Of a stretch of DNA of 6,180 nt, positions 1 to 5,816 are shown piece after piece (the stretch's first letter is position 1; each line of letters opens with the position of its first letter). A program made the translations under genes and the position numbers. The stretch is from Flavobacteriaceae bacterium (lineage in GTDB: Bacteria; Bacteroidota; Bacteroidia; Flavobacteriales; Flavobacteriaceae): contig NVSY01000005.1 in NCBI GenBank assembly GCA_002401385.1, forward strand, positions 84,216 to 90,395. Direction: 5' to 3'. Under the pieces are notes generated by a model, which saw only the letters and a list, made by a program, of their open reading frames with translations, searched no databases and was not told the DNA's origin.

Positions 1-279
1 CCTCAAGCTACCACGAGCATTGATATAGACAATGATCGATTCTCTATTAGTTTTAGTGATAATGATGGGGATGCCATGACCTACGATGTATATATTTCTT
101 CTGATGCTATTTTTGATACTAACGAGTTAGTAGCTACAAACGTTTCCGTAACTGATGGAGAAACAAAAACTATTGAAAATATAGGATTAACTGATGAATC
201 GTTATGGTTTAAAGTAGTTACTACGGATGCCTATAACAATAGGTCCGTAAGCTTTGATGCTTATCTATGGACAGATTAA
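1..279 (+). CDS. C-terminal part of a surface/secreted protein with an Ig/FN3-like domain (5' end outside window)
   Basis: The frame is open from base 1 to the TAA at 277-279, giving 92 residues with no start of its own. The ATG at 76 lies inside the domain and is unlikely to be the real start. The visible part is rich in Asp, Asn, Ser and Thr and follows a beta-sandwich pattern: a SFSDNDGDAMTYDVYISSD stretch (about residues 17-35), then a NVSVTDGETKTI strand-turn, then LWFKVVTTDAYNNRS near the end. Alternating strands with a D-x-D-G-D turn and a final 'W-x-K-V-x-x-x-D' strand are typical of FN3- or cadherin-like repeats in exported Bacteroidota proteins. I see no type IX sorting domain at the C-terminus, so it may be a lipoprotein or simply exported; the signal peptide would lie outside the window. 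The specific function cannot be told. A strong terminator follows directly. Confidence 0.75.
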   Translation, partial: PQATTSIDIDNDRFSISFSDNDGDAMTYDVYISSDAIFDTNELVATNVSVTDGETKTIENIGLTDESLWFKVVTTDAYNNRSVSFDAYLWTD

Positions 280-302
280 TCAGCGTTTTTTTTAAATGAA
301 GT

Positions 303-340
303 AAAAACCTGTATTTCAGATCTGAAGTACCGGTTTTTTT
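303..340 (+). terminator. Rho-independent terminator after the partial surface-protein gene
   Basis: Bases 303-320 and 321-338 form an 18-bp inverted repeat with one mismatch (T310/C331) and one G-U pair, centred on AGATCT and ending in a seven-T run at 334-340. It lies 24 bases after the stop codon at 279. The opposite strand begins the stem with A's and has no clear T tract beyond the stem, so it acts best on the plus strand. Confidence 0.85.
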
Positions 341-394
341 AGTCAATCTCTTTAAGCAACTTATAAAGTTTTCACTAATAAAGCGGCTATTTTC

Positions 395-499
395 TCCTGC
401 TCCCGCACGAATTTATCGTGTGGCCACCCTAGCTTAAATCATTGATGCTACACGATACAATCGTTCAGTAGCGCTGCGGTTATTCACGTGGAAGCAGGG
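395..499. repeat. REP-like cluster of nested hairpins in the 280-687 gap
   Basis: The 408 bases between the first two genes hold no supportable gene. This part is richer in GC than its surroundings and folds well. Hairpin A is 403-410 with 416-423 (CCGCACGA, loop ATTTA, TCGTGTGG; one G-U). Hairpin B is 447-456 with 460-472 (GCTAC-ACGAT, loop ACA, ATCGT, a 3-base bulge, GTAGC). An outer stem pairs 395-406 with 488-499 (one mismatch, two G-U), partly competing with hairpin A. Both inner hairpins share a CACGA/TCGT core, and hairpin B carries a GTAG at its foot, as REP sequences linked to Y1 (RAYT) transposases do. No transposase is in the window. The rest of the gap, about 500-687, is AT-rich; I see no clear promoter box there for the next gene. 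Confidence 0.45.
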
Positions 500-687
500 A
501 ATTAATTACATGTTTCGGAAGAAGAAATAAGCACCGTTATTATTTGTACGAGAACTATATATTATTGCTCAGCATCAATATTAATTTAATTCTCACTGAA
601 ATAATGTGAATTTTCATTTCTAATTCCTAAAACACACTATTCTAGTGATATTTACATGAACATAAATTATACCTAATATTTAAAATC

Positions 688-1038
688 ATGAAAAAAATAG
701 TAATCTTTATGAGCATCGTTTTATTTACACATGCATCATACTCGCAAGTATTTGTAGAGGAACAAAACATCAACGAATTGGACATTCAATATATTGAATT
801 AGTCGGCGTAAATTCGTCTATGTTTGGAGTCAAAATTAAAATATTTGTAGATTATGGAGCTCCCGTAAAATTCATGAAAGGAGCAAAAATAAAGAACTCT
901 AGTGGTAAAGACATGAAATTCAACACCATGATGCATGCACTAAATTTCATGTATGAAAACAATTGGAAATACGTAAACTATACAGAAACCATTGTTGGAA
1001 GTAAATTACGTTATGTTTATTTATTAGAAAAGAAGTAA
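688..1038 (+). CDS. Small secreted protein of unknown function (116 residues)
   Basis: The protein begins MKKIVIFMSIVLFTHASYSQ, a classic signal peptide: two lysines, a hydrophobic core and probable cleavage after SYSQ at about residue 20. There is no lipobox cysteine, so the mature chain of about 96 residues is probably periplasmic or released. The mature part has a beta-rich first half (QYIELVGVNSS, then VKIKIFVDYGAPVKF), a GK-containing turn, and a C-terminal block MMHALNFMYENNWKYVNY ending in a short strand YVYLLEKK. I recognise this layout as one shared by small flavobacterial hypothetical proteins, but I know of no function. The start is chosen because it begins the signal peptide exactly; the upstream leader is AT-rich without a clear Shine-Dalgarno, which is normal for the phylum. 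It is transcribed alone and closed by a bidirectional terminator. Confidence 0.85.
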   Translation: MKKIVIFMSIVLFTHASYSQVFVEEQNINELDIQYIELVGVNSSMFGVKIKIFVDYGAPVKFMKGAKIKNSSGKDMKFNTMMHALNFMYENNWKYVNYTETIVGSKLRYVYLLEKK

Positions 1039-1075
1039 GTACAATTATTATATTAATTAAAATTTAAGCACAAAA

Positions 1076-1115
1076 AAAAGCCTGCATTTTTAACCAATGC
1101 AGGCTTTTAATTTTT
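1076..1115. terminator. Bidirectional terminator between convergent genes
   Basis: A perfect 9-bp stem, GCCTGCATT (1080-1088) with AATGCAGGC (1096-1104), has a 7-base loop and is extended by four A-T pairs (1076-1079 with 1105-1108). On the plus strand it is followed by TTTTAATTTTTA. On the minus strand the A-run at 1072-1079 reads as eight T's. It can therefore end both the small secreted gene and transcripts coming from the purF-like gene. Confidence 0.9.
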
Positions 1116-1164
1116 ATAAAAAGCAGTGTTCTCACTACTCACATCTAATATCTCACTACTTCTT

Positions 1165-1325
1165 ATACCAATTAAATTTCCAAGTGACGGTTTAGAAATG
1201 GAATTATTTTTTGTTTTAGCTAGGCAAAAAATCTAAGGATAGCCTTAGCTATCGTTCTATTTTTTAACAACGCTAGAACGTAAAATAAACTATTTATATC
1301 GGTCATTTTGGGTTTTAATTGATAT
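1165..1325. repeat. MITE-like palindromic repeat with terminal inverted repeats
   Basis: The ends match as inverted repeats: ATACCAATTAAA at 1165-1176 against the complement of TTTAATTGATAT at 1314-1325 (11 of 12). The core is a long imperfect palindrome: 1204-1220 pairs with 1272-1288 (14 Watson-Crick pairs, two G-U, one mismatch). Inside it, AAAAAAT (about 1226-1232) pairs with ATTTTTT (about 1259-1265), and ATAGC (1239-1243) with GCTAT (1248-1252). No ORF lies inside. Similar 'TAGCTAGGCAAAAAAT...' sequences are, from memory, dispersed in flavobacterial genomes. It reaches to the first base of the purF-like stop codon. No target-site duplication is obvious. Confidence 0.5.
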
Positions 1326-3223
1326 TAATACGCTCTCTTATTATTTCCTTCGTAAAAGTTAATAAAGGAATCGTTTACCACTCGCATTCCTCCTGGCGTA
1401 GGATAATCTCCTGTAAAGTACCAATCTCCAAGATGATCTGGACAAGCAATATGTAGATCTTCTACCGTTTGGTAGATAATATGGATATCTGCTTTGGTGT
1501 CTTTTGTTTTTAGCATTGCTGCAATTTTATCCGAAATTTGAGTGTCCGTAAATGGCGTGTATATTTCTTTTACAAAATTCACAATTTCGGTATCTTCATT
1601 TCCTTGTTGATGCTTACATTTTGCATACACCTCAGAAATCACCCCTTCTTTTCCATGATCTTTTAGCAAAGCAATAGCCGCTCTAAAAGCAATAAAATCA
1701 CCCAAGCGTGCCATGTCTATTCCATAACAATCTGGGTATCTAATTTGTGGAGCCGAAGAAACAATTACAATTTTCTTAGGAGACAAACGATCCAGTATTT
1801 TAATAATACTCATTTTAAGGGTTGTTCCCCTAACAATACTATCGTCAATAATCACCAAGTTATCTGTTGGTTTTACGATCCCATAAGTAACATCGTAAAT
1901 ATGTGCTACTAAATCATCACGACTTTTATCATCTGCAATAAACGTACGTAACTTAGCATCTTTTATGGCTAATTTTTCAATACGTGGACGTTGGGCTAAA
2001 ATTTCTTTTACCCTATCGGCTGATAAAGTGTTTTTTCCTGCCAATAAAATTTCAGCTTTTTGAGAATTCAAGTAGTCCTCAGCGGCTTCTCTCATTCCAT
2101 AAAACGAGGTCTCTGCGGTATTAGGAATGTATGAAAACACGGTGTTTTTCATATCGCCATCTATCTTTTTCAAAATATGAGGAAATACTAATTTTCCTAA
2201 TTTTTTACGTTCCTTATGAATATCCGCGTCACTACCACGAGAAAAATAGATACGTTCAAAAGAACATGATTTTTTAGGTAATTGCTCTAAAATTTGGTCT
2301 ACAGTTACTTTTCCGCTTTGTTTAATAATTAAGGCATGTCCACGTTCCAATTCTTTTACATCTTCAATGGCTACATTAAATACGGTTTGGATTACTGGAC
2401 GTTCAGAGGCTACTACTACCACCTCGTCATCTTCGTAATAAAATGTAGGTCTAATTCCTGCAGGGTCACGTAATACAAAAGCATCACCATGTCCTAACAT
2501 TCCGGCCATAGCATACCCACCATCCCAGTTTTTTGCAGAATTTTGAAGAATATTAGCAATATCCATACGTTCTCCAATAATAGGAGAAGCATCTTTTTTA
2601 CTATACCCTTCTTTTTTTAATTCATGGTATAAATCCAATACTTCATCATCAATAAAATGGCCGATTTTTTCCATTACCGTCACGGTATCGGTCATTTCTT
2701 TTGGATGTTGTCCTAACTCCACTAAATCGTCAAACAAACGACTCGAATTGGTCATATTAAAGTTTCCAGCTACTAATAAATTACGGTGCATCCAGTTACT
2801 TTGACGTAAAAATGGGTGTACACTTTCTATACTATTGTTCCCAAAAGTTCCATAACGTACATGGCCTAAAAACAAATTCCCCAAATAAGGTAAGTTATTC
2901 AATTGCCATGCTACATCTTCCTTTTTATCCTCATTGCCATCCCAAGCCGTTTCCAAACGGGTATTGATCTGCGCAAAAATATCCTGAATAGGTTGTGCGG
3001 CATTAGAGCGAACCCGGCTGATATAACGTGTTCCTGGTGCAACATCAAATTTAATACTTGCAATTCCTGCCCCATCCTGTCCACGATTGTGCTGTTTTTC
3101 CATTAATAAATACATTTTATTAAGGCCATAAAAAGCTGTACCGTATTTTTTCTGATAAAATTCTAATGGTTTTTTTAATCGAACCATTGCGATTCCACAT
3201 TCATGTTTTATTGCATCACTCAT
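1325..3223 (-). CDS. purF: Amidophosphoribosyltransferase family protein (PurF-like, long Bacteroidota form)
   Basis: The family makes 5-phosphoribosylamine from PRPP and glutamine, the first step of purine synthesis in the cytoplasm. At 632 residues it is far longer than usual PurF (about 470-505). An N-terminal Ntn glutaminase domain starts at Cys9 (CGIA), so an eight-residue propeptide would have to be removed. It continues with NRGQDGAGI (46-54), GHVRYGT (120-126), AGNFNMTN (152-159), TDT (178-180) and DPAGIRP (253-259). The phosphoribosyltransferase domain has CSFERIYFSR (320-329), PNTAETSFYGM (367-377) and the PRPP loop VIIDDSIVRGTT (457-468). Two motifs differ from textbook enzymes. 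Asn-Gly of the oxyanion hole reads Asn154-Phe155, and the CxxC before FTGxYP, a pair of Fe-S ligands in Bacillus-type PurF, is replaced by Gly599 and Tyr602. Extra length lies around residues 60-115 and 380-430. It may be a lineage-specific paralogue rather than the main PurF, so the symbol denotes family only. It lies 75 bases downstream of the kinase gene. Confidence 0.88.
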   Translation of the reverse strand: MSDAIKHECGIAMVRLKKPLEFYQKKYGTAFYGLNKMYLLMEKQHNRGQDGAGIASIKFDVAPGTRYISRVRSNAAQPIQDIFAQINTRLETAWDGNEDKKEDVAWQLNNLPYLGNLFLGHVRYGTFGNNSIESVHPFLRQSNWMHRNLLVAGNFNMTNSSRLFDDLVELGQHPKEMTDTVTVMEKIGHFIDDEVLDLYHELKKEGYSKKDASPIIGERMDIANILQNSAKNWDGGYAMAGMLGHGDAFVLRDPAGIRPTFYYEDDEVVVVASERPVIQTVFNVAIEDVKELERGHALIIKQSGKVTVDQILEQLPKKSCSFERIYFSRGSDADIHKERKKLGKLVFPHILKKIDGDMKNTVFSYIPNTAETSFYGMREAAEDYLNSQKAEILLAGKNTLSADRVKEILAQRPRIEKLAIKDAKLRTFIADDKSRDDLVAHIYDVTYGIVKPTDNLVIIDDSIVRGTTLKMSIIKILDRLSPKKIVIVSSAPQIRYPDCYGIDMARLGDFIAFRAAIALLKDHGKEGVISEVYAKCKHQQGNEDTEIVNFVKEIYTPFTDTQISDKIAAMLKTKDTKADIHIIYQTVEDLHIACPDHLGDWYFTGDYPTPGGMRVVNDSFINFYEGNNKRAY

Positions 3224-3260
3224 AGTATAGTAGTTGTGTTTTTAGGTGATTATATTAAAA

Positions 3261-3290
3261 TAAAAATTCCGCAGTGCTGCGGAATTTTAT
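3261..3290 (-). terminator. Terminator or attenuator-like hairpin between the kinase and purF-like genes
   Basis: A perfect 11-bp stem, AAAATTCCGCA (3263-3273) with TGCGGAATTTT (3278-3288), has loop GTGC. On the minus strand it begins 10 bases after the kinase stop codon and runs into TTTTTATTTTAATATA, as in an intrinsic terminator. The purF-like start codon follows about 40 bases later with no recognisable TAnnTTTG box in between. The hairpin could therefore be partial, reducing purF-like expression relative to the kinase, or could stabilise the 3' end of a processed transcript. Confidence 0.7.
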
Positions 3291-3298
3291 ACGTGTTG

Positions 3299-4219
3299 TT
3301 AGGTAATATTGAACTGTGTCAATTCTTTAAATTGTTCCAATCTCTCTTTTACTTCATCTGCTGTCAATTCTTGCATACGTTCTGTTCCAAATTTCTCTAC
3401 GCAAAACGAAGCGAGGTTAGAACCGTAGATGACCGCATTTTTTAAATTCTCAAAAGAAAGGTCTTCTGTTTTTGCAAGGTAACCTGCAAATCCTCCTGCA
3501 AAAGTATCCCCTGCTCCTGTTGGATCAAATACTTCTGCTAGCGGTAATGCTGGTGCGTAAAACATTTTTCCATCATCAAAAAGTAAAGCTCCGTGCTCTC
3601 CTTTTTTTATCACTACATATTTCGGTCCCATTTTATGGATCTTTTTTGCAGCGTTTACCAAAGAGTATTCACCACTCAACTGTCTCGCTTCTTCATCATT
3701 AATTGTAATTACGTCTACACGTTTAATTACATCTAACAAATCGTTCAAAGCAATGTCCATCCAAAAATTCATGGTATCCAATACCGCTAATTTAGGTTTT
3801 ACAGACATTTGATCCAATACAGATGATTGTACCAAAGGGTGTAAATTTCCAAGCATCACAATTTCACTATCCTTGTAATTTTCAGGTACCACAGGTTTAA
3901 AATGCTCCAACACATTTAATTCTGTTGCCAAGGTATCTCTAGTATTCATATCGTTGTGATATTTTCCTGACCAGAAAAAAGTTTTCCCTTCTTTGATTAC
4001 TTCAACACCATCAGTGTTAATGTTTTTTGCATTTAACATGTGTAAATAATCCTCCGGAAAATCTCCTCCAACTACTGATACAATACCAGAATCTACTCCA
4101 AAATGAGATGCCGAAAGACCAATATATGTGGCTGCCCCTCCTAAAATTTTATCTGTTTTCCCAAAAGGTGTTTCTATGGCGTCAAATGCCACGGTACCAA
4201 CTACTAATAATTTACTCAT
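3299..4219 (-). CDS. PfkB-family carbohydrate/nucleoside kinase
   Basis: A 306-residue ribokinase-fold kinase that transfers phosphate from ATP to a sugar or nucleoside hydroxyl in the cytoplasm. Family marks are the N-terminal strand MSKLLVVGTVAFDAIETP, the substrate-side glycine motif GGAATYIGLSASHFG (27-41), the G-D turn VVGGDFPED (49-57), the NDEEARQL segment (174-181), and the C-terminal signature DPTGAGDTFAGGF (232-244) holding the anion hole and catalytic base Asp238. The length is normal and the chain looks intact. The lid region (about 78-110, FFWSGKYHNDMNTRDT) differs from ribokinase and fructokinase as I remember them, so the substrate cannot be named. It is the first gene of a minus-strand pair with the purF-like gene, which hints at ribose, nucleoside or phosphoribosyl metabolism, but that is inference. 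A TATTTTTG box lies upstream on its strand. Confidence 0.9.
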   Translation of the reverse strand: MSKLLVVGTVAFDAIETPFGKTDKILGGAATYIGLSASHFGVDSGIVSVVGGDFPEDYLHMLNAKNINTDGVEVIKEGKTFFWSGKYHNDMNTRDTLATELNVLEHFKPVVPENYKDSEIVMLGNLHPLVQSSVLDQMSVKPKLAVLDTMNFWMDIALNDLLDVIKRVDVITINDEEARQLSGEYSLVNAAKKIHKMGPKYVVIKKGEHGALLFDDGKMFYAPALPLAEVFDPTGAGDTFAGGFAGYLAKTEDLSFENLKNAVIYGSNLASFCVEKFGTERMQELTADEVKERLEQFKELTQFNIT

Positions 4220-4257
4220 ACAATTATATATTAAATGCGAACTTTTAAATATTTTTG

Positions 4258-4265
4258 CAAAAATA
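4258..4265 (-). promoter_or_regulatory. Predicted -7 box of the kinase/purF-like promoter
   Basis: On the minus strand these bases read TATTTTTG, a perfect match to the Flavobacteriia -7 consensus TAnnTTTG. It lies 38 bases before the kinase start codon, which would give a leader of roughly 30 bases. The -33 TTTG box is weak (a TTAG about 22 bases upstream). Confidence 0.55.
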
Positions 4266-4268
4266 AGT

Positions 4269-4304
4269 ATTTCACGTTATTTTTTACCTAATTTTGCGTG
4301 AAAT
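4269..4304. promoter_or_regulatory. Perfect inverted repeat flanking the sufE -7 box (operator candidate)
   Basis: ATTTCACG at 4269-4276 and CGTGAAAT at 4297-4304 form an 8-bp perfect inverted repeat separated by 20 bases. The spacer contains the plus-strand -7 box (4289-4296). One half-site ends immediately at the box, and the other lies close upstream of the kinase -7 box. Geometry between divergent genes suggests a dimeric regulator site or DNA looping; no regulator is encoded in the window. Confidence 0.45.
4289..4296 (+). promoter_or_regulatory. Predicted -7 box of the sufE promoter
   Basis: The bases read TAATTTTG, a perfect TAnnTTTG match, 38 bases before the sufE start, predicting a leader of about 30 bases. 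A TTTG at 4254-4257 is too far upstream (31 bases) to be a normal -33 box, so the upstream element is weak or replaced by an activator. Confidence 0.6.
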
Positions 4305-4334
4305 TTATGCAGTAAACCTAAAATACACAAGAAG

Positions 4335-4757
4335 ATGAGTATCAAAGAGATACAAGAAGAAATTATAAACGAATTTTCGATGTTCGAAGATTGGATGGAA
4401 AGATATGAGTATATTATTGAGCTCGGGAAGGATTTACCTATAATTGAGGACCACTATAAAACAGCAGATAATCTAATTAAAGGATGCCAATCTAAAGTTT
4501 GGTTACATGCTGACATCATAGCAGATAACATCGTATTTACTGCAGATAGTGACGCCATATTAACCAAGGGAATTGTTGCGCTGCTAGTACGAATATTGTC
4601 CAATCAGACACCTCTAGAAATCTTAGGAGCCGATTTATTTTTTATAAACGAGATCGGTTTGACAGAACATTTATCCCCTACAAGAGCTAACGGATTGCTA
4701 GCCATGGTAAAACAACTAAAATTATATGCACTGGCATATCAATCAAAGTTAGGATAA
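4335..4757 (+). CDS. sufE: SufE-family cysteine desulfuration protein
   Basis: SufE accepts persulfide sulfur from the cysteine desulfurase SufS and passes it to the SufBCD scaffold for Fe-S cluster assembly in the cytoplasm. At 140 residues the length is normal for the family. The acceptor cysteine is Cys51 in GCQSKVW (50-56), with an upstream ERYEYIIELGKDLP segment (22-35) and the conserved SPTRANGL motif (114-121). The start is favoured by the family-typical N-terminus (MSIKEIQEEIINEF) and an AAGAAG just before it, which is only a weak Shine-Dalgarno. It is the first gene of a plus-strand run with the DUF59 and DUF2480 genes and is transcribed divergently from the kinase. SufS and the SufBCD core are not encoded in the window. 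I see no missing motif. Confidence 0.95.
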   Translation: MSIKEIQEEIINEFSMFEDWMERYEYIIELGKDLPIIEDHYKTADNLIKGCQSKVWLHADIIADNIVFTADSDAILTKGIVALLVRILSNQTPLEILGADLFFINEIGLTEHLSPTRANGLLAMVKQLKLYALAYQSKLG

Positions 4758-4763
4758 GATTCG

Positions 4764-4771
4764 TATATTTG
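4764..4771 (+). promoter_or_regulatory. Possible internal -7 box before the DUF59 gene
   Basis: TATATTTG fits TAnnTTTG exactly and lies in the 41-base gap between sufE and the DUF59 gene, 27 bases before the start codon. No TTTG is seen about 19 bases upstream. It could give extra transcription of the two downstream genes. Confidence 0.4.
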
Positions 4772-4798
4772 CATTTATTTAGATTGAATTAAAGAACC

Positions 4799-5119
4799 AT
4801 GAACAGCGAAAACGTACAAGATTTAGGAGCTAAAATTATAGGTCAACTCAAAGCCATTTTTGACCCAGAAATACCTGTAGACATTTATGAACTAGGATTA
4901 ATTTATGACGTAATGATCAGTGATGAAAATGACGTAAAAATCTTAATGACATTAACGTCTCCTAACTGCCCTGTGGCAGAAACACTTCCTGTAGAAGTAG
5001 AGGAAAAAGTAAAGGAATTGGAAGAGGTAAAAGGATGTGAAGTAGAAATAACTTTTGATCCTACTTGGACACAGGATTTAATGAGTGAGGAAGCCAAATT
5101 AGAATTAGGTTTTTTATAA
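4799..5119 (+). CDS. DUF59/MIP18-family Fe-S assembly factor (SufT-like)
   Basis: A 106-residue protein of the family that includes bacterial SufT and the eukaryotic MIP18/CIA2 proteins, which help mature Fe-S proteins. Family marks are FDPEIPVDIYELGLIYDV (21-38), TSPNCPVAETLP with the conserved Cys57 (53-64), and the C-terminal block FDPTWTQDLMSEEAKLELGF (86-105). The DPTW-T-D-MSEEAK-LELG ending is the form usual in Bacteroidota suf clusters. It is full length. It follows sufE by 41 bases and precedes DUF2480 by 26 bases in the same direction, so an operon is likely. A role in loading or carrying clusters is known for relatives; which client proteins it serves here cannot be seen. I call it SufT-like without giving the symbol, because the long SufT form has extra parts. 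Confidence 0.93.
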   Translation: MNSENVQDLGAKIIGQLKAIFDPEIPVDIYELGLIYDVMISDENDVKILMTLTSPNCPVAETLPVEVEEKVKELEEVKGCEVEITFDPTWTQDLMSEEAKLELGFL

Positions 5120-5145
5120 AAAAATTCTCGAACATAACCATCAGC

Positions 5146-5646
5146 ATGTCAGAAATAATAAACAGAGTTGCCAACAGCAAACTAATCACTTTGGATTTAG
5201 AAGACTATTATCCAGTAGGGAATCGTATAATTTTTGACATCAAACCTTGGTTGTTTCAGGAGCTTATTTTAAAAGAGACAGATTTTAGAACACAGGTTAA
5301 AAATCATGATTGGTCACAATACAAAGACAATTTTGTAGCACTAACATGTTCTTCTGATGCGATTATTCCTTCATGGGCATATCTACTGATAAGCACCTCG
5401 CTTACGCAACATGCCCGCCATATTATTATAGGTGATTTACCTCAACTAGAAACTTCTATATTTGAAAAAATCATTTCTGAAATTCCAACGGAACAATTTA
5501 AAGACAAACCAGTAATTATAAAAGGTTGCTCTCTTAAACCCATTCCAGAAACTGCGTATATCCGCTTGATAGAAAAACTACAGCCCGTAGTAAAATCACT
5601 CTTTTTTGGAGAAGCATGTTCTACCGTACCTTTATATAAAAGATAA
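5146..5646 (+). CDS. DUF2480 family protein (Bacteroidota, suf-linked, unknown function)
   Basis: A 166-residue protein that I recognise as DUF2480, found next to suf genes in Bacteroidota. There is no signal peptide or membrane segment, so it is probably cytoplasmic. Recognisable blocks are the N-terminal EIINRVANSKLITLDLEDYYP (3-23), the middle NHDWSQYKDNFVALTCSSDAI (53-73), KGCSLKPIPETAY (126-138), and the C-terminal GEACSTVPLYKR (155-166). Its only three cysteines, Cys68, Cys128 and Cys158, all sit in these blocks, next to Ser. That suggests a metal or Fe-S site, or a sulfur-handling role, but this is inference. It lies 26 bases behind the DUF59 gene with no terminator between them and ends the presumed operon. 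The molecular function is unknown. Confidence 0.9.
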   Translation: MSEIINRVANSKLITLDLEDYYPVGNRIIFDIKPWLFQELILKETDFRTQVKNHDWSQYKDNFVALTCSSDAIIPSWAYLLISTSLTQHARHIIIGDLPQLETSIFEKIISEIPTEQFKDKPVIIKGCSLKPIPETAYIRLIEKLQPVVKSLFFGEACSTVPLYKR

Positions 5647-5758
5647 CATTACTTTATTTCTCGTTTACAAAGTGACCTTTTCTTTAAAAGAGGGTCTAAC
5701 AACTATAGTATATAACTATATTTAACAAAAAATTGTAACACATTTCATTATGAAACGA

Positions 5759-5816
5759 ACATGAATTTTTTTAATCAAAAAATACACCCAAGGGGATGAT
5801 TAAAATAAATTCATGT
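5759..5816. repeat. Long inverted repeat (hairpin 1) in the gap before the DUF3078 gene
   Basis: The left arm 5759-5777 (ACATGAATTTTTTTAATCA) pairs perfectly with 5797-5816 except for one bulged T at 5806, giving a 19-bp stem with a 19-base loop that contains CCCAAGGGG. No T-run follows, so it is not an ordinary terminator. The 5647-5893 gap otherwise shows a weak 8-bp stem at 5674-5696 and two AACTATA copies (5701 and 5714), with no gene. Confidence 0.7.

Noticed and set aside
76..279. Independent 67-residue gene starting at the ATG at 76
   Set aside because: The frame is open upstream to base 1, and the ATG lies within the beta domain, so it is the tail of a longer gene.
2903..3445. Plus-strand ORFs opposite the purF-like and kinase genes
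   Set aside because: They lie antisense within strongly supported coding sequence, have no family features, and are explained as shadows.
3472..4248. Two plus-strand ORFs (3472-3702 and 4027-4248) opposite the kinase gene
   Set aside because: Low-complexity Leu/His-rich products antisense to a clear PfkB kinase; the second also runs into the promoter region.
4903..5097. Minus-strand ORF opposite the DUF59 gene
   Set aside because: A Ser/Thr-rich shadow of a well-conserved protein, with no start signals.
5674..5696. Terminator after DUF2480
   Set aside because: The stem is only about 8 pairs with two G-U pairs and no T-run on either strand, so it is not supported as an intrinsic terminator.
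5701..5720. Short direct repeat AACTATA x2 as an operator or iteron
   Set aside because: Only two copies in very AT-rich DNA; chance is a sufficient explanation.
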